Numbered from the stretch's first letter, positions 7,493-14,428 are shown. The stretch is 19,704 nt of DNA from Thermococcus sp. (GCA_011050175.1 DRGF01000088.1:1-19704), one strand, 5' to 3'. Numbers and translations are program-made. Notes: generated from the sequence alone by a model not told the origin.

Positions 7493-8638
7493 ATGGGAAT
7501 AAAACTCAATAAGGAGTACACCTTTAACCTCTGGGACGGAAAGGTCATAGTCAGGCCAAAGCTCGATATGAAGTACCTCTACATAGAGATCACAAGCCGA
7601 TGTAACCTGAAGTGCAAGATGTGCTTCAAGCAGTACTGGGAAGACGAAGAGGGCGACATGGACTGGGAGCTCTTCCTCAAAATCCTCGATGATGCCGAGG
7701 AGTTCCCAGACCTGAAGATGATTTACTTCGGCGGAATTGGCGAGCCCTCAGTCCACCCGCGCTTTATGGACATGGTGCGCGAGGTCAAGAGGCGCGGCTT
7801 TGCCCTCGGAATGAGCACAAACGGAACGCTCCTCACTGACGAAATGCTGAGGGAGTTTGCGAAGCTCGGGGTGGAGCTTGTGTACTTCTCAATGGACGCC
7901 GTCCCGACGGCGCAGAACGCCATAACCCTCGGCCACATCGCGGCCGCGGCAACAGCGGACAGGATAAAGAAGCTCGTGAAGTACCGCGAGGAGTACGGGA
8001 CGCACAAGCCGAGCATAGGCGTCGAGGTCGTTGTTACAAAGGAGAACTACAGGGAGCTGCCGGAGCTCGCCCGTTACCTCCTCGATCTGGGCGTTGACTC
8101 GATGTTGGTCTCAAACCTTCTCCCAATGACTGAAGAGCAGACAGATGGTATAATTTACGACGGGAGCATTGACATGAAGCCCATACTCAATGAGCTCTAC
8201 AAGATAGCTCACAATGGGCTTTACATAAAACTCCCCTACTTCGAGCTGAAGACCGAGAGACAGTGCGATTTCGATGAAAACAACGTTGCAGTGGTCAGAT
8301 GGGATGGCGAAGTTGCCCCCTGCTACCGCTTCCTGCACACGTACTACGAGTACATATTCGGCAGAAAGAAGAAGGTGAACGCCTACTCCTTTGGAAACGT
8401 CCGGGAAAAGAGCCTTGCCGATATCTGGACGAGTGAGAAGTACACGTGGTTCCGCTTTACGATGAAGAACTACATGTACCCCTCGTGCACCGACTGCCCC
8501 CTCGTTGATGCCTGCGACTTCGTTAAAACTAGCGACATTGACTGCTGGGGCAACGAGCCGAGCTGTGCCGACTGCCTGTGGGCCAGGAGAATAGTCCAGT
8601 GCCCCATTCCACAGCACAACTTCGGGAAGTTCATGTGA
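7493..8638 (+). CDS. Radical SAM maturase associated with tungsten oxidoreductases
   Basis: The 381-residue product has the radical SAM motif CNLKCKMC with Cys37, Cys41 and Cys44 binding the catalytic [4Fe-4S] cluster, then the FGGIGEP glycine-rich SAM segment. The C-terminal half is cysteine rich (Cys277, 332, 335, 341, 351, 358, 361, 370), like the SPASM/twitch region that holds auxiliary clusters. Radical SAM genes of this type sit next to aor-family genes in Thermococcales (called cmo near P. furiosus aor), and a protein family named tungsten cofactor oxidoreductase radical SAM maturase exists. Its chemistry is not known to me: it may modify the enzyme or its pterin. The ATG at 7493 has GGAGG 8 nt upstream; a TTG at 7478 would overlap that site. 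Cotranscription with aor is likely. Confidence 0.88.
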   Translation: MGIKLNKEYTFNLWDGKVIVRPKLDMKYLYIEITSRCNLKCKMCFKQYWEDEEGDMDWELFLKILDDAEEFPDLKMIYFGGIGEPSVHPRFMDMVREVKRRGFALGMSTNGTLLTDEMLREFAKLGVELVYFSMDAVPTAQNAITLGHIAAAATADRIKKLVKYREEYGTHKPSIGVEVVVTKENYRELPELARYLLDLGVDSMLVSNLLPMTEEQTDGIIYDGSIDMKPILNELYKIAHNGLYIKLPYFELKTERQCDFDENNVAVVRWDGEVAPCYRFLHTYYEYIFGRKKKVNAYSFGNVREKSLADIWTSEKYTWFRFTMKNYMYPSCTDCPLVDACDFVKTSDIDCWGNEPSCADCLWARRIVQCPIPQHNFGKFM

Positions 8639-8731
8639 GTGTGGGGGTTCGCTTTCACAGGAAATGCCCAGCGGCAGATATTCTCCTAATTTCCTAAGCT
8701 AAGTCTTTCATGCTATAACTGCACTGGTGGT

Positions 8732-8757
8732 ACTTTCCTTTCTTTTTGGAAGGAAGT
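8732..8757 (+). terminator. Putative hairpin/T-run terminator of the radical SAM gene
   Basis: ACTTTCCTT and AAGGAAGT form a stem with one bulge around a T-rich loop containing TTTTT. It lies about 95 nt after the radical SAM stop, in a gap between convergent genes where transcription should end. Archaeal terminators need mainly the T-run, so the hairpin may be incidental. Confidence 0.35.
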
Positions 8758-8792
8758 GGCGCGCTCCTCATAAAGACCCTTCTGGAAGAATT

Positions 8793-8814
8793 AGAAAAAG
8801 AATTAAACGGAAAA
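8793..8814 (-). terminator. T-run terminator of the TDT transporter gene
   Basis: Directly after the TGA of the minus-strand gene the RNA-like strand reads TTTTCCGTTTAATTCTTTTT, with several T-runs. It faces the convergent radical SAM gene. Confidence 0.4.
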
Positions 8815-9819
8815 TCATTCGAGCAGCACGTGTTCTACTGTTTTCACACTCGTGACCAGCCACATCGCCAGCAGTAGCCAGTAGAGGGCGAAGCCAAAGC
8901 CGTCTATGGCCCCTATACCAAAGGCCACGCCCACGTTGTGGGTCGCGCTGACGTAGGCCCCGAGCGGGAAGATAAAGGCCCACCAGGCGAGGCTGTAGGG
9001 CAGGTTGAGCTTCCTGACGTAGTGGAGCGTTAGTATTGCTGCCATTGCCAGCCACCAGACACCGAAGCCCCAGAAGATTAAACCGAAGACAAAGAACGGC
9101 TCTTTGACGGTTATAAAGTCGCTGGCCTTGACAAGGGCGTAGAGCGTTGAAGTTCCGGCACCGATTGGACCGAGGTTTATCCACACCGCCGGCGCCATCC
9201 CACAGGGCATTGGCTCATGCCTTATGAAGCGGAAGAAGACTATCGCGAAGAGGCCGAGGTACAAGAAAAAGCCCGCACCCCATGCGAAGTAGTTAATCGC
9301 GTAGGCAATCTCTCTAACGGTTCCGGAGAAGCTTGGAATTAGCCCTGAACCTCCAAGCGGGATCACGATCAGCCCAACCGGGGGAATGAACCAAGCTGGG
9401 GTAACCGCCTTGAGGTCTATCTCTTTCTCCACGAACATCAGGTAGGGGATGAGCAGGGCAAAGAATATCGTTAGAACCGCCCCTGGAATCCAGAACGCCT
9501 TTGCGATGGCAGTCTTTTTGAGTATGAGCAGGTAATCGGCCGAGAGGATGAGCATGGCCACAGATATCGTCCCGTAGAAGTGACACACGACCGGATGTTT
9601 GAGGTCTCTTAGTGCGTTTTCCGTGTACTTCACCCATCTGAGGAGCCAGGGAACCATCAGGACGAAGAACAGGAGCGTGTTGAGGTAAACCAAAAGCTCG
9701 GCGAATCCGCTCAGGGCCGAGAGCTTTGACGAGTACGCTTTGCTGACGAGTGCAAGGGCGCCCGTTCCCATAACGCTCGCGAACCAGCTCGGCGCGAAGT
9801 CCTTTATGTTCACATTCAT
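8815..9819 (-). CDS. TDT/SLAC1-TehA family membrane transporter
   Basis: The 334-residue protein is almost wholly hydrophobic, with about ten membrane segments alternating with short charged loops, the layout of the tellurite-resistance/dicarboxylate transporter (TDT) family that includes TehA, Mae1, Ssu1 and plant SLAC1. It opens with a short N-terminus then PSWFASVMGTGAL, resembling the FAxxMGTG start of TehA-like channels, and has PAWFIPPVGLIVIPLGG in the middle. Members move small anions (malate, sulfite, chloride, nitrate) or act as tellurite channels, and the substrate cannot be read from sequence. The ATG at 9819 has GGTGA 6 nt upstream. Its promoter has a clear TATA box and a full SurR-type motif upstream, which hints at a link with sulfur or redox metabolism. 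It follows the NifX-like gene on the same strand but has its own promoter. Confidence 0.88.
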   Translation of the reverse strand: MNVNIKDFAPSWFASVMGTGALALVSKAYSSKLSALSGFAELLVYLNTLLFFVLMVPWLLRWVKYTENALRDLKHPVVCHFYGTISVAMLILSADYLLILKKTAIAKAFWIPGAVLTIFFALLIPYLMFVEKEIDLKAVTPAWFIPPVGLIVIPLGGSGLIPSFSGTVREIAYAINYFAWGAGFFLYLGLFAIVFFRFIRHEPMPCGMAPAVWINLGPIGAGTSTLYALVKASDFITVKEPFFVFGLIFWGFGVWWLAMAAILTLHYVRKLNLPYSLAWWAFIFPLGAYVSATHNVGVAFGIGAIDGFGFALYWLLLAMWLVTSVKTVEHVLLE

Positions 9820-9852
9820 TTATTTCACCAAAAGAAAAAATCATATGAAAAA

Positions 9853-9860
9853 ATTTAAAG
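9853..9860 (-). promoter_or_regulatory. TATA box of the TDT transporter gene
   Basis: The minus strand reads CTTTAAAT preceded by AAGAAAT as a possible BRE. It is about 34-41 nt upstream of the ATG at 9819, giving a leader of roughly 10-15 nt that includes GGTGA. Confidence 0.65.
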
Positions 9861-9868
9861 ATTTCTTG

Positions 9869-9885
9869 AACTCATGGTTGGGAAC
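9869..9885 (-). promoter_or_regulatory. Putative SurR binding site upstream of the TDT transporter
   Basis: In the transcription direction the 17-mer is GTT-CCC-AAC-CATGA-GTT, a full match to GTT-N3-AAC-N5-GTT. It ends exactly 8 nt before the TATA box, the same spacing and orientation as the site before hypF, and the 8-nt spacers share the AGAAA core. It lies wholly in the gap between the transporter and the NifX-like gene. Confidence 0.55.
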
Positions 9886-9889
9886 CTTC

Positions 9890-10285
9890 TCAAGCCCCGT
9901 GCTTTTCACATCCCTCTTTTTCCTTTTCGCGCTCGATCTTCTCCTTCCAGTACGGGTCGACCTCAAGAACCTGATGTATGAATGCTTCAACAACGTCTTT
10001 GATTCTCCCGTAAGCGCCGGTAACGACCTCTATGCCGAGCTCGTTGAAGAAGGACACGGCCCTAGGACCCATCCCGTAGGCCAGAACGACCTCTCCCCCG
10101 TGCTCTTTAATGAACCTCGGAAGGTCCCCGGGCCCGTGCTCCTCGAAGGGAACCTCAACGACTTCGGCACCTTTAATTTCATTATCGTCAACGTCAACGA
10201 ATACGAAGTATTTTGCCCTGCCGAAGTGCCCGCTCACTTCGCTTTCCAAGCCCTTGTCATCCGCAGCCGGAACCGCTATTCTCAT
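9890..10285 (-). CDS. NifX/NifB-like dinitrogenase iron-molybdenum cofactor family protein
   Basis: The 131-residue product begins MRIAVPAADDKGLESEVSGH and has the family's conserved HFGRAKYF segment, then VVLAYGMGPRA and GIEVVTGAYG, matching the RNase H-like fold of the Nitro_FeMo-Co family (MTH1175-like). Stand-alone members occur widely in anaerobic archaea without nitrogenase; they are thought to bind Fe-S or Mo/Fe clusters, but their role is mostly unknown. No nitrogenase gene is visible here. The C-terminus after about residue 110 is a charged tail with Cys and His near the end (GCEKHGA). GGTGATG lies 4 nt upstream of the ATG at 10285. A TATA box and a palindrome precede it. Confidence 0.88.
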   Translation of the reverse strand: MRIAVPAADDKGLESEVSGHFGRAKYFVFVDVDDNEIKGAEVVEVPFEEHGPGDLPRFIKEHGGEVVLAYGMGPRAVSFFNELGIEVVTGAYGRIKDVVEAFIHQVLEVDPYWKEKIEREKEKEGCEKHGA

Positions 10286-10318
10286 GTAACATCACCAACT
10301 TGATTGAAAACTTTTTCT

Positions 10319-10327
10319 GATATAAGC
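10319..10327 (-). promoter_or_regulatory. TATA box of the NifX-like gene
   Basis: The minus strand reads GCTTATATC centred about 38 nt upstream of the ATG, giving a leader near 13 nt with GGTGATG. A palindrome lies immediately upstream. Confidence 0.6.
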
Positions 10328-10345
10328 TTTGTGCATAAGCACAAA
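10328..10345. promoter_or_regulatory. Perfect 7-bp-arm palindrome upstream of the NifX-like gene
   Basis: TTTGTGC-ATAA-GCACAAA is a perfect inverted repeat with a 4-nt centre, directly next to the TATA box. In archaea a symmetric site just upstream of BRE/TATA usually marks an activator, or a repressor that blocks TFB. The regulator is unknown. Confidence 0.5.
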
Positions 10346-10499
10346 ACACTGAACCATTATTCCCTGAGAGCCAAACGCTGTTGTTTGAATACCATTATAA
10401 CCTGGGCATGCTGACCATTGGTTGCTTTTTTGGCTTTGCAAATGCCCATAAAAGCTCGCAAACAAACCCTTTCCACGAGGGTCTTAGCGTTCGAAAACG

Positions 10500-10507
10500 T
10501 TTTATAC
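10500..10507 (+). promoter_or_regulatory. TATA box of the cation efflux gene
   Basis: TTTTATAC lies about 32-39 nt before the ATG at 10539. It overlaps a 10-bp perfect palindrome, AAAACGTTTT (10494-10503), which could be a repressor site over the BRE/TATA, although such short AT-rich palindromes are common. Confidence 0.6.
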
Positions 10508-10538
10508 GGCGGACAAAACAGCATCACTGGGGGTTGAA

Positions 10539-11432
10539 ATGGGCCATCACCATCACACTCGTGGGGTAAAAGGAAGGATGCTTTTCTCATTTGCCCTCAA
10601 TATGCTCATAACCGTCGCCGAAGTGGTTGGAGGGCTTCTCTCGGGAAGCCTGGCGCTCCTGAGCGATTCTCTTCACAACTTCAGCGACAGCATGAGCCTG
10701 CTCGCGAGCTACTTCGCTATAAAAATCGGAGAGCGAAGGGCCAACGAGAAGTACACCTTCGGCTACAAGCGGGCTGAAATCCTTGTGGCGTTCATTAATT
10801 CTGCCGTTCTCGTGGGCGTTTCACTGCTCCTCCTCGTCGAAGCGTATCGGCGCTTCAAGAACCCCGAGCCGATAGACGGCCCACTGATGCTCGGAGTGGC
10901 CCTAATCGGCCTCCTAGCCAACCTCCTCTCGGTTCTTCTCCTCCACGGCCATGCACACGGCCTCAACGTCCGCTCGGCCTACCTGCACCTGCTGAGCGAT
11001 ACCCTCTCCTCCGTTGCCGTTGTCGCCGGTGGAGTCGCAATAATAAAATGGGACGTCATCTGGGTTGACTCGCTCGTGACTGCCCTCATTTCACTCTATA
11101 TCTTCCGCGAGGCCTACGAAATCCTCAGGGAGAGTGTTGAAGTGCTCATGGAGGCCTCTCCGAACCTCGACCTCGGGGCAATAAAGGATGAGATCGAAAG
11201 CATTCCGGGCGTTAAGAACGCGCACCACTTCCATGCCTGGCGGATTGGTGAAAATGAAGTCCACTTCGAGTGCCATGTCGATGTTGACGACATGCCGCTG
11301 GGCGAGGCACAGCGGATTATTGACGAGGTCGAGGATAGACTGAGGAAGTTTGGGATAACGCACGTTACGGTTCAGCTCGAGGTTGACAGGTGCGGCGGCA
11401 AGAACCTGCTGTGCGGTGAGGAGAATACCTAA
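10539..11432 (+). CDS. Cation diffusion facilitator (ZitB/CzcD-like Zn2+ exporter)
   Basis: The 297-residue protein is a CDF family antiporter that would export Zn2+ or a similar divalent ion across the membrane in exchange for protons. Six membrane segments fill residues 13-205, followed by a cytoplasmic domain of about 90 residues. The transport site residues are His46 and Asp50 in LLSDSLHNFSDS (TM2) and His150 and Asp154 in HLLSDTLSS (TM5); the His-Asp pairs point to Zn2+ rather than Mn2+, which uses Asp-Asp. A His-rich N-terminus (His3-His6) and LHGHAHG in the TM4-TM5 loop are likely metal-gathering segments. The start at 10539 has GGGGGTTGA upstream and a TATA box at the proper distance. 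It is divergent from the NifX-like gene and stands alone. Confidence 0.93.
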   Translation: MGHHHHTRGVKGRMLFSFALNMLITVAEVVGGLLSGSLALLSDSLHNFSDSMSLLASYFAIKIGERRANEKYTFGYKRAEILVAFINSAVLVGVSLLLLVEAYRRFKNPEPIDGPLMLGVALIGLLANLLSVLLLHGHAHGLNVRSAYLHLLSDTLSSVAVVAGGVAIIKWDVIWVDSLVTALISLYIFREAYEILRESVEVLMEASPNLDLGAIKDEIESIPGVKNAHHFHAWRIGENEVHFECHVDVDDMPLGEAQRIIDEVEDRLRKFGITHVTVQLEVDRCGGKNLLCGEENT

Positions 11433-11453
11433 TGTCTCGGTTCCGACTTCAAA

Positions 11454-11505
11454 GGGCAGAGGCTGAAAATAGATGAAAAAGGTGCTCAAGAGCCTCAAAG
11501 TGCCC
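11454..11505. other. Imperfect hairpin between convergent cation efflux and TPR genes
   Basis: GGGCA-GAGGCT (11454-11464) can pair with AGCCTC (11491-11496), a 4-nt bulge, and TGCCC (11501-11505), leaving a 26-nt loop. It lies 21 nt after the efflux gene stop in a 117-nt gap with no obvious long T-run. It may be a 3'-end structure or part of a small RNA; nothing else in the gap is recognisable. Confidence 0.35.
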
Positions 11506-11549
11506 TAGTTTCTGAGGAAAGGAGCTTCCGACAACTCTATGCTCTTCCT

Positions 11550-12509
11550 TCACATCTCGGCTTCTCCCAGGAACTCCAGCAGATCTAGCAAGCGGTCATC
11601 TTTGACTTTTTCTATAGCCTTGCGGGCTTCATCGACATCAATCTTGCCGTCCTTGTAAAGCGCCAGTGCCTTCACCGCCTCAAAGAAGTCCGCCAGCTCG
11701 GGGAGGGCCCTCGCGAACATGTCCATGTGGAGGTAAACCGTCTCGAAGTCGTCCTCAAGGAAGAGCTGCCAGAGAACGTCCATGAGCGCGCCGAAGGCTA
11801 CGTCCTCGTAATCCGCCCCCCTGGCATAGATGAGGGCGTAGAGGCACTCCTGCAGTGCGGCATCGTAGTTCTCGTCCTCCTCGAATATCTCCTCAAAGCT
11901 GAGGTGTATCTCGACGAGGAGGTCTTTCTTGCCCAAGACCTTAGGAAGGAGTCCCGCGAGCATGGCCTTTGCCTCGTATGTGTCGCCCGCCTCGAAGACC
12001 ACGTAGGCCCTGTGGATGGCTATCTTCAGAACCTCATCGCCCTTTCCAAGTTCCTGGTACATCTCCTCTGCCTTTTTCATTAGTTCAACGGCCTTCTCGT
12101 ACTCCTGAAGCTCCTCGTGGACGAGGGCCATGGCGTAGTATATCTTTGCAATGTTCTCCTTGTTGCCCTTCTCGGTCTCCTCTTCGAGCAGCGCCCTGTA
12201 AAGGTCGAGGCTCTTCTCGAGCTCCCCGATGAGGTAGTAGAGGTCGGCCAGCTCGAACTTGACCTCAAAGGTGTCTTTCTCCTCGGCGAGCTTCTCGAAC
12301 TCGCCCAGCTTGTCAATCCCCAGAAGCTCGTTGAAGTAGTAAACGGTGAGCTTGTAAAGTTCGAAATCTCCACACTCCAGCGCGAGCTTTTCGGCCTTCT
12401 CGAGGACCTCCTTAAGCTCCTCGTCGCCCAGCTCGTCAACACGATGGTACAGAAGGTTCGCGACCTTTTTGCAGTCCTTCTCCTCGATTGCTTTAAGAAT
12501 CTCTTCCAT
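11550..12509 (-). CDS. TPR-repeat protein of unknown role
   Basis: The 319-residue product is highly acidic and all-helical, with successive helix pairs of tetratricopeptide type. The clearest repeats are at about 85-125 (FELADLYYLIGELEKSLDLY), 125-165 (IYYAMALVHEELQEYEKAVE) and the following AYVVFEAGDTYEAKAM unit. No catalytic motif, signal peptide or membrane segment is visible, so it is probably a cytoplasmic protein-binding scaffold. The ATG at 12509 has GAGGTG 7 nt upstream and a TATA-like GTTAAATAC about 36-44 nt before it. It is divergent from the RNase Z gene, the two starts being 89 bp apart, and convergent with the cation efflux gene. I do not recognise a specific partner. Confidence 0.85.
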   Translation of the reverse strand: MEEILKAIEEKDCKKVANLLYHRVDELGDEELKEVLEKAEKLALECGDFELYKLTVYYFNELLGIDKLGEFEKLAEEKDTFEVKFELADLYYLIGELEKSLDLYRALLEEETEKGNKENIAKIYYAMALVHEELQEYEKAVELMKKAEEMYQELGKGDEVLKIAIHRAYVVFEAGDTYEAKAMLAGLLPKVLGKKDLLVEIHLSFEEIFEEDENYDAALQECLYALIYARGADYEDVAFGALMDVLWQLFLEDDFETVYLHMDMFARALPELADFFEAVKALALYKDGKIDVDEARKAIEKVKDDRLLDLLEFLGEAEM

Positions 12510-12543
12510 ATCAGAACACCTCAGAACAATTAGCCGTCCGGAA

Positions 12544-12552
12544 GTATTTAAC
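12544..12552 (-). promoter_or_regulatory. TATA box of the TPR gene
   Basis: The minus strand reads GTTAAATAC about 35-43 nt upstream of the ATG at 12509. It shares an 89-bp intergenic region with the RNase Z promoter, so the two divergent promoters are only about 20 bp apart. Confidence 0.5.
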
Positions 12553-12569
12553 GCTTTGGTATGCTTAGG

Positions 12570-12579
12570 TTTTTAATCC
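12570..12579 (+). promoter_or_regulatory. TATA-like element of the RNase Z operon
   Basis: GGTTTTTAAT lies about 20-29 nt before the RNase Z ATG. That is close for a leadered transcript, so the leader may be very short, or the true TATA element may be slightly upstream near 12560. Confidence 0.35.
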
Positions 12580-12598
12580 CGGAGGAGAACACTACACC

Positions 12599-13543
12599 AT
12601 GCTTGAGGTGTTTTTCCTTGGGACAGGGGGCATAATGCCAACGCGCGAGAGGAACGTTCCGGCCATTGCGCTCCGCTACAAGGGTGAGATTATACTCTTC
12701 GATGCGGGAGAGGGCACGATAAGGCAGATGAACACGGCAAAGCTCAGCCCCATGAAGGTGGAGAAAATCTTCATCACCCACTTCCACGGCGACCACTACC
12801 TCGGCCTGGCCGCGCTGATACAGACGATGAACCTCTGGGACAGGGAGAAGCCCCTGCACATCTACGGGCCGAAGTACACCTTCGAGTTCGTCCAGCACTT
12901 CCTCCAGAGCGGTTTCTTCAGGCCTGGCTTCGACATACACGTCCACGAGCTCGGCGAGACGAGGCTGAAGTTTGGGGACTATGAGATATGGAGCTTCAAA
13001 GTCGAACATGGGATTCCGGCTCTGGGCTACGTCTTCAAGGAAAAGGACAGGCGGGGAAAGTTCATCCCGGAGAAGCTCGCCGAGTACGGGCTGAGTGAGG
13101 GGCCGATACTCGGAAAGCTTGAGCGGGAGGGCAAAATTGAGTGGAACGGCAGGGTAATCCGCCTCGAAGACGTGACCGGGCCGAGGAGGCGGGGAGTTAA
13201 GGTGGTCTACACCGGCGATACCGAGCCGTGTGAGAGGGTGAGGTTCTTCGCCGAAAACGCCGACCTGCTCATACACGAGGCCACTTATCTAAATCCGGCC
13301 GATAGGGGCGAGAGCTACCACTCAACGGTCGAGGAGGCCTGCGAGACAGCCAGGAAGGCCAAGGTTAAACTGCTGGCGCTCTTCCACAGGGCCTTCCGCT
13401 ACACCTACGAGGAATACCTGAGCGAGGCCTCGAAAATATGCCGTGAGTTCGGGGTTAACTTTGTAGTACCGCGGGACTTCGACGTTCTGACCTTTAAATC
13501 CAGACGCTGGGAAATGAGGAACCTTCTGGAGGAGGGAGAATGA
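12599..13543 (+). CDS. rnz: Ribonuclease Z, tRNA 3' processing endonuclease
   Basis: RNase Z cuts the 3' trailer from tRNA precursors. The 314-residue metallo-beta-lactamase-fold protein starts with FFLGTGGIMPTRERN, has the zinc motif HFHGDH at residues 61-66, a central insertion (about 125-180) in the position of the flexible arm and exosite, YTGDTEPCE carrying the bridging Asp, HEATY, and a C-terminal His263 in FHRAFRY. That last motif corresponds to the family's HFSxRY box, with the Ser and the residue before it changed. Length fits the short ELAC1-type enzymes. A GGAGGAG site lies about 11 nt upstream of the ATG, a long spacing. Its stop overlaps the next gene's ATG by 4 nt, and it leads a five-gene plus-strand group. 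Confidence 0.93.
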   Translation: MLEVFFLGTGGIMPTRERNVPAIALRYKGEIILFDAGEGTIRQMNTAKLSPMKVEKIFITHFHGDHYLGLAALIQTMNLWDREKPLHIYGPKYTFEFVQHFLQSGFFRPGFDIHVHELGETRLKFGDYEIWSFKVEHGIPALGYVFKEKDRRGKFIPEKLAEYGLSEGPILGKLEREGKIEWNGRVIRLEDVTGPRRRGVKVVYTGDTEPCERVRFFAENADLLIHEATYLNPADRGESYHSTVEEACETARKAKVKLLALFHRAFRYTYEEYLSEASKICREFGVNFVVPRDFDVLTFKSRRWEMRNLLEEGE

Positions 13544-14241
13544 GCTATCTTCGCTATGTCAAGGTCATCGGGACTATGCACGTCTCGCCTAAGAGCAGGG
13601 AGGAGGTAATCAGAACAATACTTGAGGAGAGGCCGCATGCGGTTGCGATAGAGCTGGACAGGGCGCGCTTTCTGGCAATGAACGCGAACAGGAAAATGGC
13701 CCTGGAAGAGGCCCTCCGATTGGGGAAGAGGGGGCTTATAAACTACGTTCTGGCCAAGGTCGAGGAGAAGCTCGGGAAAGAGTTCGGTATGAAGCCGGGC
13801 GAGGAGATGAGGGCCGCCATAAGCGCCGCTCAAACCCTCGGCGTCCCTCTGTATCTCATAGATGAGGACATAAACCTCATCCTGGCAAAGATAGCCGCCG
13901 CCCCGCCGCGCGAGAAGTTCCTGATGGCGCTTGAGTCTTTGGGCGTCTTTTTGCCCCTTGGAGCCTATGGAAGCCCCTCCGATGTCATGGGAGACTACAA
14001 AGTCATGATGATGCAGTTCAAGCGCCGCTATCCATACCTCTACCGCGTTCTGGTAGAGGAGAGGAACGAGGTTATGGCGAGGAATCTGATATCAATCGTT
14101 GATTCCCTGAAGGCCAGGGGCGTTAAAAGGCCGAAGGTAGTGGCGGTGGTCGGCCTGGGCCATAAACCCGGCATAGAGCACCTGCTAAACTCCGCAAAGG
14201 AAAAGGTATTTATACCTCCAAGTTGGGGCCATTACCGGTGA
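13540..14241 (+). CDS. TraB-domain protein (TraB/TIKI-like family)
   Basis: The 233-residue product belongs to the TraB family, related to Enterococcus pheromone-shutdown TraB and to the TIKI metalloprotease fold. It shows the two hallmark regions: GTMHV at residues 11-15 with Glu38 in AIELDRARF, and GLGHKPGIEHL near the C-terminus, along with a VEERNEVMARNL segment. It ends after this core; many archaeal TraB proteins carry a further C-terminal membrane region that is absent here, and there is no signal peptide, so this one is probably soluble. A proteolytic role has been proposed for relatives, but the substrate is unknown. The ATG overlaps the RNase Z stop (ATGA), indicating translational coupling. 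Confidence 0.85.
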   Translation: MSYLRYVKVIGTMHVSPKSREEVIRTILEERPHAVAIELDRARFLAMNANRKMALEEALRLGKRGLINYVLAKVEEKLGKEFGMKPGEEMRAAISAAQTLGVPLYLIDEDINLILAKIAAAPPREKFLMALESLGVFLPLGAYGSPSDVMGDYKVMMMQFKRRYPYLYRVLVEERNEVMARNLISIVDSLKARGVKRPKVVAVVGLGHKPGIEHLLNSAKEKVFIPPSWGHYR

Positions 14242-14246
14242 TTCAT

Positions 14247-14423
14247 GTGGAGCGCAGATCCCTTAAATGCCCCCTCTGCGGAGGCACGGATTTCAAAGTT
14301 GAAGAAGGAAAGCTCGACAGCAAGTGGGGCTTCACCGCCCACAGGGTCAAGATAGTCATCTGCAACAACTGCGGCTACGTGATGATGTTCTACAAGGGAA
14401 GAACCATCTGGGACTTCGACTGA
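14247..14423 (+). CDS. Small zinc-ribbon protein
   Basis: The 58-residue protein consists of one zinc ribbon with Cys8/Cys11 (CPLC) and Cys39/Cys42 (CNNC) separated by a basic and aromatic stretch, then a short MMFYKGRTIWDFD tail. It resembles the archaeal family annotated as Zn-ribbon nucleic-acid-binding proteins; the partner is unknown. The frame opens from a TTG at 14223 or a GTG at 14238, both overlapping the TraB gene, but the GTG at 14247 is preferred because GGTGAT lies 4 nt upstream and itself contains the TraB stop. It is thus closely coupled to the TraB gene. Confidence 0.78.
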   Translation: MERRSLKCPLCGGTDFKVEEGKLDSKWGFTAHRVKIVICNNCGYVMMFYKGRTIWDFD

Positions 14424-14428
14424 TTTCG

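Noticed and set aside
10409..10447. GGGCAT...ATGCCC inverted repeat in the gap before the cation exporter
   Set aside because: Arms are 6 bp with a loop above 25 nt and poor inner pairing, so it is weak as RNA structure and too spread for an operator.
10381..10569. Possible 62-codon gene in the NifX-like/cation exporter gap
   Set aside because: It has no ribosome-binding site, runs across the exporter promoter and start, and does not resemble a protein family.
11459..11520. C/D box small RNA with CTGA and AGATGA boxes
   Set aside because: The CTGA-AAAT-AGATGA pair resembles D'/C', but there is no proper C box upstream and the distance to the next CTGA is too long for a guide.
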